64,000 nt of DNA, from assembly GCF_023073315.1 (NCBI RefSeq), contig NZ_JADPJH010000039.1, positions 188,036 to 252,035 of the forward strand, read 5' to 3'. Positions 54,486 to 64,000 of the stretch are shown here, piece after piece. This DNA is from Bradyrhizobium sp. 1. Lineage in GTDB: Bacteria > Pseudomonadota > Alphaproteobacteria > Rhizobiales > Xanthobacteraceae. Each line of letters opens with the position of its first letter. The stretch's first letter is position 1. The position numbers and the translations under genes were made by a program. Under the pieces are notes generated by a model. That model saw only the letters and a list, made by a program, of their open reading frames with translations. It had not been told where the DNA came from and made no database searches.

Positions 54486-54506
54486 GGGCCCGGAAATCCC
54501 GAGCCC
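54486..54506 (-). terminator. Hairpin between ssb and gyrA
   Basis: GGGCCCGG (54486-54493) and CCGAGCCC (54499-54506) form a stem with one G-T pair. On the minus strand it follows the ssb stop by about 87 bases. T-runs are weak, so termination is uncertain. Confidence 0.45.
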
Positions 54507-54592
54507 CTCCTGTCGATTAGCTGGATTTGCTCACACGACGTGGCAAGCGCCGCCCGATCCGGCCGGCGCGTTCTCGACCGTGCAGTCTGCTC

Positions 54593-55093
54593 TCAGAACG
54601 GGATATCGTCGTCCATGTCGTTGTTGCGGCCACCACCGCCGCCAGCGGCCACGGGGCGGCGCGGTGCGCTGCTGACGGGCCCCGAGGAGCCGAAATCGCC
54701 GCCGGGCTCGTCGCCGAAGCTGCCGCCTCCCGCGCCGCCGGCGCGGCCATCGAGCATCGTCAGGGTCGAGTTGAAGCCCTGGAGCACGACCTCGGTGGAA
54801 TATTTCTCGACGCCGGCCTGGTCGGTCCATTTGCGGGTCTGGAGCGCACCCTCGATGTAAACCTTGGCGCCCTTCTTCAGGTACTGCTCGGCAACCTTGC
54901 AGAGCCCTTCATTGAAGATCACGACGCGATGCCACTCGGTCTTTTCCTTGCGCTCGCCGCTGTTCTTGTCGCGCCAGGTCTCGGAGGTGGCGATGCTCAA
55001 ATTCGCGATCGGCCGCCCGTCCTGGGTGCGGCGGATTTCAGGATCCTTGCCGAGATTTCCAACCAGAATGACCTTGTTGACGCTTCCCGCCAT
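54593..55093 (-). CDS. ssb: Single-stranded DNA-binding protein
   Basis: A 166-residue SSB. The OB-fold (about 1-110) begins MAGSVNKVILVGNLGKDPEI, with ERKEKTEWHRVVIFNEGLCK following. A Gly-rich linker and the acidic tip DMDDDIPF, which recruits repair proteins, complete it. GGAGTGGAGA lies before ATG 55093. A GTTC-N7-GTTC LexA box lies upstream at 55248-55262, so it is probably SOS-induced. Confidence 0.95.
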   Translation of the reverse strand: MAGSVNKVILVGNLGKDPEIRRTQDGRPIANLSIATSETWRDKNSGERKEKTEWHRVVIFNEGLCKVAEQYLKKGAKVYIEGALQTRKWTDQAGVEKYSTEVVLQGFNSTLTMLDGRAGGAGGGSFGDEPGGDFGSSGPVSSAPRRPVAAGGGGGRNNDMDDDIPF

Positions 55094-55554
55094 CGCCGCT
55101 CTCCACTCCAAATGCCACTGATTCAAAGGCGGGGTCCGCGCGAAACGGTCCTCTGCCACCCTGTTGAGGCAAACCTATACGCTTGCGACGGCGGATCAGC
55201 CCGCCACCCCTCAGGTTATCCCCATATATAGCATCGATGACGGGCTCGTTCCAGCTTTGTTCTCAGGCTAGTGCGACCCATAACGGCGGAGTGATCGGAC
55301 AAAGCAGCCGCAAAAAAAGCGTATACGGAGCGGAACTCGATGGAACCCCTTCCTGAGTTCCCCGAAACAGGAAAACAGCTTAGCATTCATCTACTTAGTT
55401 CCCATCCCGTTCGTTCTCGATTGTTGTATTTCAGAGACGGACTCTGGCGACAAACCGGGCTACGTTTGCCTCGGAATTAGAACATATGCGCGTCGCGCCT
55501 GACGGCCCACTTCGGGAAATTCGTGAGAAGCGGGCAAACTTGGGGAGACCTACA
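55094..55554. other. Intergenic stretch between ssb and first porin
   Basis: No gene. It contains the LexA box (55248-55262) and an inverted repeat GGAACTC (55332-55338) / GAGTTCC (55355-55361). An AT-rich part near 55425 (ATTGTTGTATTTCAGAGAC) resembles the region ahead of the second porin and probably holds the promoter. Confidence 0.55.
55248..55262. promoter_or_regulatory. LexA (SOS) box upstream of ssb
   Basis: GTTC-CAGCTTT-GTTC is an exact GTTC-N7-GTTC direct repeat, the alphaproteobacterial LexA recognition sequence. It is 155 bases upstream of the ssb start. Confidence 0.72.
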
Positions 55555-56304
55555 ATGAATAAGATTTTGCTGGTTGCTTTTGGTGCCGCCGCGTTGGGCT
55601 TGGCGGCTCCTGCGAATGCGGCGGATATGGCCGCGCGTCCCTACACCAAGGCACCGATGGTCGCTCCCGCGCCCATCTACAACTGGACCGGCTTCTACGT
55701 CGGCGTGCAGGGCGGCGGCGGTTGGGGCCGTAGCGACGAGACCTTCTTCGGCGCTCCGAATACGGCGATCTTCGCCGGGACGCAGAAGTATGACACCAGC
55801 GGCGGCTTTGTCGGCGGTGTGTTCGGCTACAACTGGCAGCAGGGCCCGGCCGTCTTCGGCATCGAGGGCGATTATCACTGGGCAGACATCAGCGGTCGCT
55901 CGGCCGAGATCAATGCTGGCGTGGGCGACACCTACTTCACGAAGATCCGCGGTTTCGGTGACATCAAGGGCCGCCTCGGCTATTCGACCGGTCCTGCCCT
56001 CTGGTTCGTCAGCGGTGGTGCAGCGGTCGGCGACATCCAGCATCGCTATGATGGTATCCCCGGAAACGTCTTCGTCCAGAACGACTGGCGTTGGGGGTGG
56101 ACCGTCGGCGCCGGCGCGGAATACATGTTCGCTCCGAACTGGTCGGCCAAGGTCGAGTACAACTACATCGATTTCGGCAAGAGCACGATCCAGTACACCG
56201 CCGTGCCCACCAACCGCTCCGAGTGGACCGATACCGTCCACACCATCAAGGCAGGCGTGAACTATCACTTCAACTGGGGTAGCCCGGTCGTCGCGAGATA
56301 CTGA
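55555..56304 (+). CDS. Outer-membrane beta-barrel protein (Omp25/31 family), copy A
   Basis: A 249-residue protein with a signal peptide (MNKILLVAFGAAALGLAAPA, cleavage near NAA). ARPYTKAPM and YNWTGFYVGVQGGGGWG follow, then amphipathic strands, a GYNWQQGPAVFGIEGDY string and a final Tyr (PVVARY). GGGGAGA precedes the ATG. It is a likely eight-stranded outer-membrane barrel. It shares the signal, RPYTKAP and WxGFYxG strings with the next gene, so tandem duplication is likely. A terminator follows. Confidence 0.88.
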   Translation: MNKILLVAFGAAALGLAAPANAADMAARPYTKAPMVAPAPIYNWTGFYVGVQGGGGWGRSDETFFGAPNTAIFAGTQKYDTSGGFVGGVFGYNWQQGPAVFGIEGDYHWADISGRSAEINAGVGDTYFTKIRGFGDIKGRLGYSTGPALWFVSGGAAVGDIQHRYDGIPGNVFVQNDWRWGWTVGAGAEYMFAPNWSAKVEYNYIDFGKSTIQYTAVPTNRSEWTDTVHTIKAGVNYHFNWGSPVVARY

Positions 56305-56330
56305 TATCCCTCTGATACCGCTAAGGGACC

Positions 56331-56359
56331 AAAGGCCGGCGCATCGCGCCGGCCTTTTT
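56331..56359 (+). terminator. Rho-independent terminator after porin A
   Basis: AAAGGCCGGCGC (56331-56342) pairs with GCGCCGGCCTTT (56346-56357), loop ATC, followed by TT. A near copy of this stem ends porin B. Confidence 0.92.
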
Positions 56360-56410
56360 GTTGCGCGCTGCCGGCGACAATGCGTCAGCGACTATTACAT
56401 TTTGTAATTG

Positions 56411-56432
56411 TTGTGTCTTTTGAGAGACACAA
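56411..56432. promoter_or_regulatory. Perfect inverted repeat in the porin B promoter/leader
   Basis: TTGTGTCT (56411-56418) and AGACACAA (56425-56432), six-base spacer, 111 bases ahead of porin B. The porin A upstream region has the related string ATTGTTGTATTTCAGAGAC. Confidence 0.5.
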
Positions 56433-56542
56433 CTTGCGGCTTCAATGGTGTAGGTACGACATCAGTTGGACCAAGGCGTCCGATGCCTTTCCGAACGCAC
56501 GGAAGGCCAAGAACAGAAACCGGGACTGGGATTAAGTTGAAA

Positions 56543-57289
56543 ATGAAAAAGGTTTTGTTGGCTTCGGCCTGTTTGTTCGCTCTCGCTGCTCCGGCTTCGG
56601 CCGCGGATCTCGCAGCGCGCCCCTACACCAAGGCTCCCATCGCTGTGGCCTCGATCTACAACTGGTCCGGCTTCTACATCGGCGCCAACGCTGGTGGCGG
56701 CTCGAGCCACAATTGCTGGGATCTCACCGCCGTCGGCGGCGCCCCAATTCCGGTCACGGCCGAAGGTTGCCACAATGCGACCGGTGCTCTCGTCGGCGGC
56801 CAGATCGGCTATCGCTGGCAGTCGGCCAGCTGGGTGTTCGGTCTCGAAGCCCAGGGCGATTGGGCTGACCTGAAGGGCTCGAACGTCAGCTCGCCCGCCG
56901 CTCTCTTCCCGCTGGTGAACAACACCAAGATCGACGCCATCGGCCTCTTCACCGGCCAGGTGGGCTACGCTTGGAACAACGTGCTCTGGTACGTGAAGGG
57001 CGGCGCAGCCGTTACGCACAACAAGTTCAACGGCACTCTGGGTGGCATTGCGCTCGACACCGCGAACGAAACGCGTTGGGGTGGCACGGTTGGCACCGGC
57101 ATCGAATTCGGCTTCGCTCCGAATTGGTCGGTCGCCGTCGAGTACAATCACTTGTTCATGGGCAAGCACACCGACACCTTCACCTTCCTCGGCGTGAACA
57201 CCCGCAGCGACAGCATCAAGCAGGACGTGGATATGGCCACGGTTCGGCTGAACTACACCTTTGGCGGCCCGATCGTCGCGAAGTACTGA
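56543..57289 (+). CDS. Outer-membrane beta-barrel protein (Omp25/31 family), copy B
   Basis: A 248-residue protein with a signal peptide (MKKVLLASACLFALAAPASA). ARPYTKAPIAVASIYNWSGF and GANAGGGS follow; it has two Cys (NCWDLT, AEGCHN) that copy A lacks, which might form a loop disulfide. The C-terminal FGGPIVAKY ends as in copy A. The open frame upstream to 56408 has no signal character. It sits between porin A and uvrA, within the SOS-flanked region. Confidence 0.87.
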   Translation: MKKVLLASACLFALAAPASAADLAARPYTKAPIAVASIYNWSGFYIGANAGGGSSHNCWDLTAVGGAPIPVTAEGCHNATGALVGGQIGYRWQSASWVFGLEAQGDWADLKGSNVSSPAALFPLVNNTKIDAIGLFTGQVGYAWNNVLWYVKGGAAVTHNKFNGTLGGIALDTANETRWGGTVGTGIEFGFAPNWSVAVEYNHLFMGKHTDTFTFLGVNTRSDSIKQDVDMATVRLNYTFGGPIVAKY

Positions 57290-57317
57290 TCTTCACGACC
57301 GACGTCCCATCGTTACG

Positions 57318-57345
57318 AAAGGCCGGCCTTGTGCCGGCCTTTTTG
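57318..57345 (+). terminator. Rho-independent terminator after porin B
   Basis: AAAGGCCGGC (57318-57327) pairs with GCCGGCCTTT (57333-57342), loop CTTGT, then TTT. Similar stem to the terminator at 56331. Confidence 0.92.
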
Positions 57346-57455
57346 TTTTCGTGCGGGGCCTTCCGGTAGTTCCGCGCCCCTCCGCTACTGCCACGTCCCG
57401 CCAGCGCGCCAACAAACCGTTGACGATTCGCAAGTCCCACTGGAAATCCGTCCTC

Positions 57456-57470
57456 GTTCTTCCTACGTTC
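57456..57470. promoter_or_regulatory. LexA (SOS) box upstream of uvrA
   Basis: GTTC-TTCCTAC-GTTC is an exact GTTC-N7-GTTC direct repeat, 97 bases upstream of the uvrA start. Confidence 0.8.
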
Positions 57471-57567
57471 GCTGACAACCCCATCGGCGCCGATCCCGGT
57501 TCCGGGCGAAGCGCGCCTTTTCGTTGGCGCGATCGCGCACCTTTGGGATTCCTTGAGGGCAACCCGG

Positions 57568-60552
<2,985 letters not shown>

Positions 60553-60600
60553 TCTCCGTCGGCTTGAGCGGCCGGGATTAAGCACCGTGGAGTGATCTCC

Positions 60601-60924
60601 ATGCCGACCCGAACCTATACCCTCTTTCGCGACGCCATTCTCGCCGAGCAGCAGGTGACCTGCGTGTACGAGGGTCGCTATCGGGAGCTTTGCCCGCATA
60701 TCATCGGCACTGACAAGAGCGATGGCGAGGCTGTGCTAGCTTGGCAGTTCGACGGCGAAAGCAGCGGACCGCTGCCGCAATGGCGATGCCTGAAACTGGT
60801 CAATGTCAGTAATGCCCGTGCGCGCGATGGCCGCTGGCATGAGGGCGGCTCGCATCGGACGACCCAGACCTGCGTCAAGAACATCGATCTCGACATCAAT
60901 GTTCATGTCCGCAAGCTGCGCTGA
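60601..60924 (+). CDS. WYL-like domain protein
   Basis: A 107-residue protein whose pattern (FRDAILAEQQVTCVYEGRYR, ELCPHIIGTDKSDGEAVLAW, WRCLKLVNVSNARARDGRWH) follows the Sm-like WYL domain: start helix, strand with Y-x-G, P-H-x-x-G. WYL domains sense ligands in transcription factors and defence systems; here it stands alone without a HTH. ATG 60601 follows GGAGTGATC. Function unknown. Confidence 0.65.
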   Translation: MPTRTYTLFRDAILAEQQVTCVYEGRYRELCPHIIGTDKSDGEAVLAWQFDGESSGPLPQWRCLKLVNVSNARARDGRWHEGGSHRTTQTCVKNIDLDINVHVRKLR

Positions 60925-60929
60925 GCCTG

Positions 60930-61265
60930 TTAGCTACCAACGAATTCAATGACGGCCTCGCCGCGCGCGATGGCTTCGCTAATTTGCGGCATGGCGCCCA
61001 GGAACTGCCGCATCAGCGCCCGATTGTCGATGTTGCCTACCCGAACCCACAACACGATCGGCCCCTGTCTCTTTGCTGCGCGCAAAAGTGAGAAGTCACG
61101 GTCCTTTGTCACGAGAACCGCCGGTCGAGCAATGGCTTCATTCCAAATCGCGCCGTCGGTCGCATTTGCCATTCCGACCTCGGCGACGTGAACCGCATCA
61201 TATCCAGCTCGACGCATGGCTTCCGCGAGTGCAGGTGGAAGCTGAGCGTCGATCAGGTAAAGCAA
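60930..61265 (-). CDS. DUF5615 PIN-like toxin
   Basis: A 111-residue PIN-like protein (Mut7-C type): MLYLIDAQLPPALAEAMRRA with the first acidic residue, HVAEVGMANATDGAIWNEA, and VLVTKDRDFSLLRAAKRQ carrying the K-D-x-D-F motif. Such proteins are predicted RNases. The gene starts two bases after the DUF433 gene's stop, forming a type II toxin-antitoxin operon. Confidence 0.86.
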   Translation of the reverse strand: MLYLIDAQLPPALAEAMRRAGYDAVHVAEVGMANATDGAIWNEAIARPAVLVTKDRDFSLLRAAKRQGPIVLWVRVGNIDNRALMRQFLGAMPQISEAIARGEAVIEFVGS

Positions 61266-61266
61266 G

Positions 61267-61494
61267 CTACTTCGCCGCTATGATGGGATGATCGACCTGA
61301 CGGGCAGCATAGGCCAGCACTGCGTCGATATCGGCAGCTTCCAGATACGGATAGTCCTCAAGGATGCTCTCGCGCGACTGTCCGGCAGACAGTAGTCCCA
61401 GGATGTCGGCGACCGTGATGCGCAAATCGCGAATACAGGGGCGTCCGTGCATCCGCTCCGGATTGACCGTAATTCTTGTCAGCAGCTCCGACAT
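61267..61494 (-). CDS. DUF433 antitoxin
   Basis: A 75-residue protein with the DUF433 pattern: RITVNPERMHGRPCIRDLRI, TVADILGLLSAGQSRESILE, DYPYLEAADIDAVLAYAARQ. It has a small helix-turn-helix-like fold. It is upstream of and adjacent to the DUF5615 gene, the usual order for this toxin-antitoxin type, and should neutralise the toxin and repress the operon. Confidence 0.88.
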   Translation of the reverse strand: MSELLTRITVNPERMHGRPCIRDLRITVADILGLLSAGQSRESILEDYPYLEAADIDAVLAYAARQVDHPIIAAK

Positions 61495-61593
61495 CTGTCA
61501 CCTCTGTGGACGCAATATAGCATCTTCGATGGCATCTGTCAGCGCATCGCCAGCGCGCATGATGCACGGTCCGTCCGGCACGATCCCTCCTCC

Positions 61594-62235
61594 ATGCCCT
61601 ACTCCCTCGCCATCTTCGACCTCGACGGCACGCTGGCCGACAGCTTTCCGTGGTTCCTCCGCACCATCAACGACGTCGCCGATCGCTTCGGCTTTCGTCG
61701 CGTCGCGGAGGAGGATGTCGAGGGGCTGCGGCATGCTTCGACACGTGAAATCCTCAGCCGGCTCGAGGTGCCGCTGTGGAAGCTGCCGGCGATCGCGCGG
61801 CATGCGCGACAGTTGAAGGCGGAGGCGGCGGCGGAGATTTCGCTGTTCGCTGGCGTCGAGCCGATGCTGCAAACACTGGCCGATAACGGCGTGCAACTCG
61901 CGCTGGTGACCTCCGACAGCGAAGCCAACGCGCGCGAGAAGCTTGGGCCGGCCGCTGCGCTATTCTCGCATTTCGACTGCGCGGCATCGCTGTTCGGCAA
62001 GCCCGCGAAATTCCGCCGGGTCCTCCGGCGCGCGGACGTGGCGCCCGACCGCGTCATCGCAGTCGGCGACGAGGTCCGCGATATCGAGGCGGCGCGCGCG
62101 GTGGGGATTTCCTGCGGCGCGGTGTGCTGGGGTTATGCAGCGCCGGCGGCGCTGCGGGCGCTCGGGCCGGACTACACGTTCGAGCGGATGGATGAGATTG
62201 CGGATGCGCTGTGCCGTAGTCGTAGGGTGGGTTAG
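61594..62235 (+). CDS. HAD-superfamily phosphatase
   Basis: A 213-residue protein. Motif I is FDLDGTLADSFPWF (Asp9 nucleophile, Asp11), motif II LALVTSDS, motif III Lys in GKPAKFRRV, motif IV VIAVGDEVRDIEAARAVGI. The helical cap resembles phosphoglycolate phosphatase. Substrate unknown. The last codons and stop (CGTAGGGTGGGTTAG) lie inside a palindromic repeat, so the repeat has supplied the C-terminus. ATG 61594 follows a non-coding stretch after the divergent toxin-antitoxin pair. Confidence 0.88.
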   Translation: MPYSLAIFDLDGTLADSFPWFLRTINDVADRFGFRRVAEEDVEGLRHASTREILSRLEVPLWKLPAIARHARQLKAEAAAEISLFAGVEPMLQTLADNGVQLALVTSDSEANAREKLGPAAALFSHFDCAASLFGKPAKFRRVLRRADVAPDRVIAVGDEVRDIEAARAVGISCGAVCWGYAAPAALRALGPDYTFERMDEIADALCRSRRVG

Positions 62236-62312
62236 CCGAAGGCGTAACCCACCTCTTTGGTTTCCGCGCGGACAGAGAAGAGGTGGGTTACGCTGACGCT
62301 AACCCACCCTAC
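62222..62312. repeat. Interspersed palindromic repeat overlapping the HAD gene end
   Basis: GTAGGGTGGGTTAG (62222-62235) is exactly complementary to CTAACCCACCCTAC (62299-62312). A second pair GTAACCCACCTCTT and AAGAGGTGGGTTAC lies inside it. The element of about 91 bases forms a long hairpin and resembles repeats scattered through Bradyrhizobium genomes. Confidence 0.8.
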
Positions 62313-62318
62313 ACGCCC

Positions 62319-63266
62319 CTACTCGGTCCTGCGCAAAAACGCCCCAAACGCGCGGGGGCCGTCGCCGGTCTTGACCTCGCCAATCACCTTCAGCTCGGCA
62401 GCGTCTATGATATCCAGCGTGTTGCTCTCCCAGCAGGCGACGATGATGCGCTTGCCGTCTGCCGTCGCGGCGATGCCTTCGGGATAGTCGCCGACGTTGA
62501 TGCGCTTGACTGGCTTCAGGGTCGCGAGGTCGAATACGCTGACGGTGCCGCCATATTGATCGGTGACGAAGCCGCGGCCCAGCGTCAGCGCCACCGCATA
62601 GGGACGCATGCCGACCGGCACGCGGGCGATCTCGCGGCCATCCGTGATGTCGATCACCGAGACGTCGTCGGAGCCGACATTGGCGGTGTAGGCACGCTTG
62701 CCCTCGGCATCGATGGTGACGCCGAACGGGCGGGTGCCGACCTTGATGATCGCCTTGCGCTGGCGCGTCGCGGTGTCCACGACCGAGACGCTGTCGTCGT
62801 CGCGATCCGCCGAGAGCAGCAGCTTGCCATCGGGCGTCACCGCCAGGCCCGACGGCGAAGCGCCGACTGCGATACTGGCCGTAACGCTGCGGCTCGCCGC
62901 GTCGATCACCCGCACCGCCGCCGCATACCAGTCGGCGACATAGACGGTGCGGCCGTCAGGCGCGACAGCGATGCCAAGCGGCCCGCCGCCGACCTCGATC
63001 CGCCCCGCAACCTGCCGGGTTGCGGCGTCCACCACCGTCACCGCCTTGGCGTCCGGGCTCGTCACATAGGCAAAACGCCCGTCCGCGCTGACGGCCACGC
63101 CCGCCGGCTTGCCGCCGATCGGGATGGTCGCCACCGCATGCGCAGTTGCGAGGTCCACGACCATCAGATCGTCGCTGAGCTGGTTGGTGACGAACGCCTC
63201 CTCGGCGGACGCGCTGCCGAGCCCGGCAAGGCTGGCGGCGAGCGCCGCCAGGATCGGGATACGCAC
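62319..63266 (-). CDS. Secreted YVTN-type beta-propeller protein
   Basis: A 315-residue protein from GTG 63266 with a signal peptide (RIPILAALAASLAGLGSASA). Seven or so repeats follow with the pattern GVAVSADGRFAYVTS, VTVVDAATRQVAGRIEVGGG, that is, YVTN/YncE beta-propeller blades. Periplasmic partner or binding protein. The GTG lies two bases after the upstream SRPBCC gene's stop, so the two are coupled. The longer frame upstream to 63410 runs inside that gene. Confidence 0.85.
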   Translation of the reverse strand: MRIPILAALAASLAGLGSASAEEAFVTNQLSDDLMVVDLATAHAVATIPIGGKPAGVAVSADGRFAYVTSPDAKAVTVVDAATRQVAGRIEVGGGPLGIAVAPDGRTVYVADWYAAAVRVIDAASRSVTASIAVGASPSGLAVTPDGKLLLSADRDDDSVSVVDTATRQRKAIIKVGTRPFGVTIDAEGKRAYTANVGSDDVSVIDITDGREIARVPVGMRPYAVALTLGRGFVTDQYGGTVSVFDLATLKPVKRINVGDYPEGIAATADGKRIIVACWESNTLDIIDAAELKVIGEVKTGDGPRAFGAFLRRTE

Positions 63267-63268
63267 CG

Positions 63269-63823
63269 TCAGCTTCCGCTCTCGACCTTCTTCTTCAGCG
63301 CCTCGAGGCCCGCCTGATAGAGCCCCTTCACCGCCTTCACCGCGGCTTCGTCGCTCAACTCCGGCGGCGGATCGTTGTTGGGAAAGCCGCGGTAGAACGC
63401 GCCGGCCCATTCCAGGGTCGCGCCCTTGCCGTCGGCACTCGGCGTCACCGTCAGCGTCGAGGAATAGTTGGTGACCGGCAGCACCTTCACGTCCACATGG
63501 GTGATCCGGTAGGAATAGGTCATCGCGGCGGCGTCGAACTTGTAGAGTTCCTCGTCGACGGTGGCGCCTCCCGTCAGCGTCAGCTTGCGCGTCGCGCCGA
63601 TCTCATTGCCCTTGTCGCCCTCGGTCTTGGTCACCGGCGGGAGCCAGCCTATGTCCTGGAAATTGCCGATCGCCGCCCACACCTTGGCTGGAGCCGCGTT
63701 GATCTCGATGGATTCCCGCACCTTCTGCCGGGTCGGCCCGTGGGCCCATGCCGTGGTCAAGGCCATCCCCGCCACCGCGAGCGCCGCGACTCCGGCGATC
63801 GCCGTTCCGCTTCTCATCCTCAT
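63269..63823 (-). CDS. Exported SRPBCC (START-like) protein
   Basis: A 184-residue protein with a signal peptide (TAIAGVAALAVAGMALTTAWAH). The helix-grip domain contains VRESIEINAAPAKVWAAIGN and VTKTEGDKGNEIGATRKLTL, and ends with the long C-terminal helix AVKAVKGLYQAGLEALKKK. Exported SRPBCC proteins of this kind occur next to YVTN propellers and cytochrome/quinoprotein genes, but the upstream part is outside the window, so the role stays open. Non-coding or unrecognised sequence runs from 63824 to the edge. Confidence 0.82.
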   Translation of the reverse strand: MRMRSGTAIAGVAALAVAGMALTTAWAHGPTRQKVRESIEINAAPAKVWAAIGNFQDIGWLPPVTKTEGDKGNEIGATRKLTLTGGATVDEELYKFDAAAMTYSYRITHVDVKVLPVTNYSSTLTVTPSADGKGATLEWAGAFYRGFPNNDPPPELSDEAAVKAVKGLYQAGLEALKKKVESGS

Positions 63824-64000
63824 GTCGTTTCCTCACTCTTGCATCTGCGCGACTTGAGGCGCGCTGAGGTCATGGTAGCGTATTTTTGGACCGTGGCGAG
63901 ACCGGTTCGCGGCACGGCCGTGGCGGGCCGCGCCTCGTCCACACCATCCGTTGCGTTGCCCGACGAGGCTGAGCAAGAATTGGTCGTTGGCGGCCTTAGG

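Noticed and set aside
63833..64000. Possible 3' end of a minus-strand gene running in from the right edge
   Set aside because: Two minus-strand frames are open from the edge to near the SRPBCC start, but neither gives a recognisable protein end, and the stretch could equally be the promoter region.

Overview
The window reads as chromosomal DNA of a Bradyrhizobium-like alphaproteobacterium (Nitrobacteraceae). The best evidence is a complete ndvC-ndvD-ndvB locus for cyclic beta-1,3/1,6-glucan synthesis, known from soybean bradyrhizobia. Supporting evidence is GTTC-N7-GTTC LexA boxes, the rhizobial order of ssb, gyrA, coaD, two cyclophilins and queA, several RPYTKAP/GFYVG outer-membrane proteins, and interspersed palindromic repeats. 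Most of the window is high in G+C and compactly coded. It holds one tRNA (Lys, TTT). I saw no rRNA, CRISPR array or intact insertion sequence.

Region by region: 1-2.6 kb has the 5' end of glmU (cut by the edge), a SPOR-like envelope protein and a small membrane protein. 2.5-7.9 kb is ndvC/ndvD/ndvB. 8.2-15.3 kb has tRNA-Lys, many small hypothetical or secreted proteins, a Nudix hydrolase, an AI-2E-type permease, an Omp25/31-type protein and a broken DUF2958 gene. 15.3-21.4 kb is an accessory block with an inverted-repeat element and a tightly coupled three-gene operon. Its genes encode a GAF/PAS/HATPase sensor, a receiver-like protein fused to a CHAT (caspase-like) protease, and an unrecognised protein. 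22.3-31 kb has acetoacetyl-CoA synthetase, small proteins, a formyltransferase, a RidA protein, a DMT transporter and a secreted metacaspase. 30.9-36.5 kb is a LysR regulator divergent from a SolA-like oxidase and a four-gene polar amino-acid ABC transporter. 36.5-43.9 kb has an orphan BrnA-like protein, cysK, an acyltransferase, tgt, a patatin lipoprotein, a TetR regulator and a PepSY protein. 44-48.7 kb has asd behind a Thr/Lys leader peptide and terminator, then queA, ppiB, a second cyclophilin and coaD. 49.4-60.6 kb has kup, gyrA, ssb, two tandem porins and uvrA. 60.6-64 kb has a WYL-like protein, a DUF433/DUF5615 toxin-antitoxin pair, a HAD phosphatase, a YVTN beta-propeller and an SRPBCC protein.

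The strongest candidate for an undescribed system is the CHAT operon (15770-21409). The sensor has a histidine-kinase layout, but Gln/Gln stands where the phospho-accepting His/Glu is expected. The protease's receiver-like domain has no acceptor Asp, while its CHAT His396/Cys447 pair is intact. This looks like a two-component relay that has lost phosphotransfer and gained a protease output, with a third protein as possible substrate or effector. The best regulatory find is a 23-codon leader ORF (8 Thr and 2 Lys codons) followed by a terminator upstream of asd, with a mutually exclusive antiterminator pairing. Function in both cases is inferred from sequence only.
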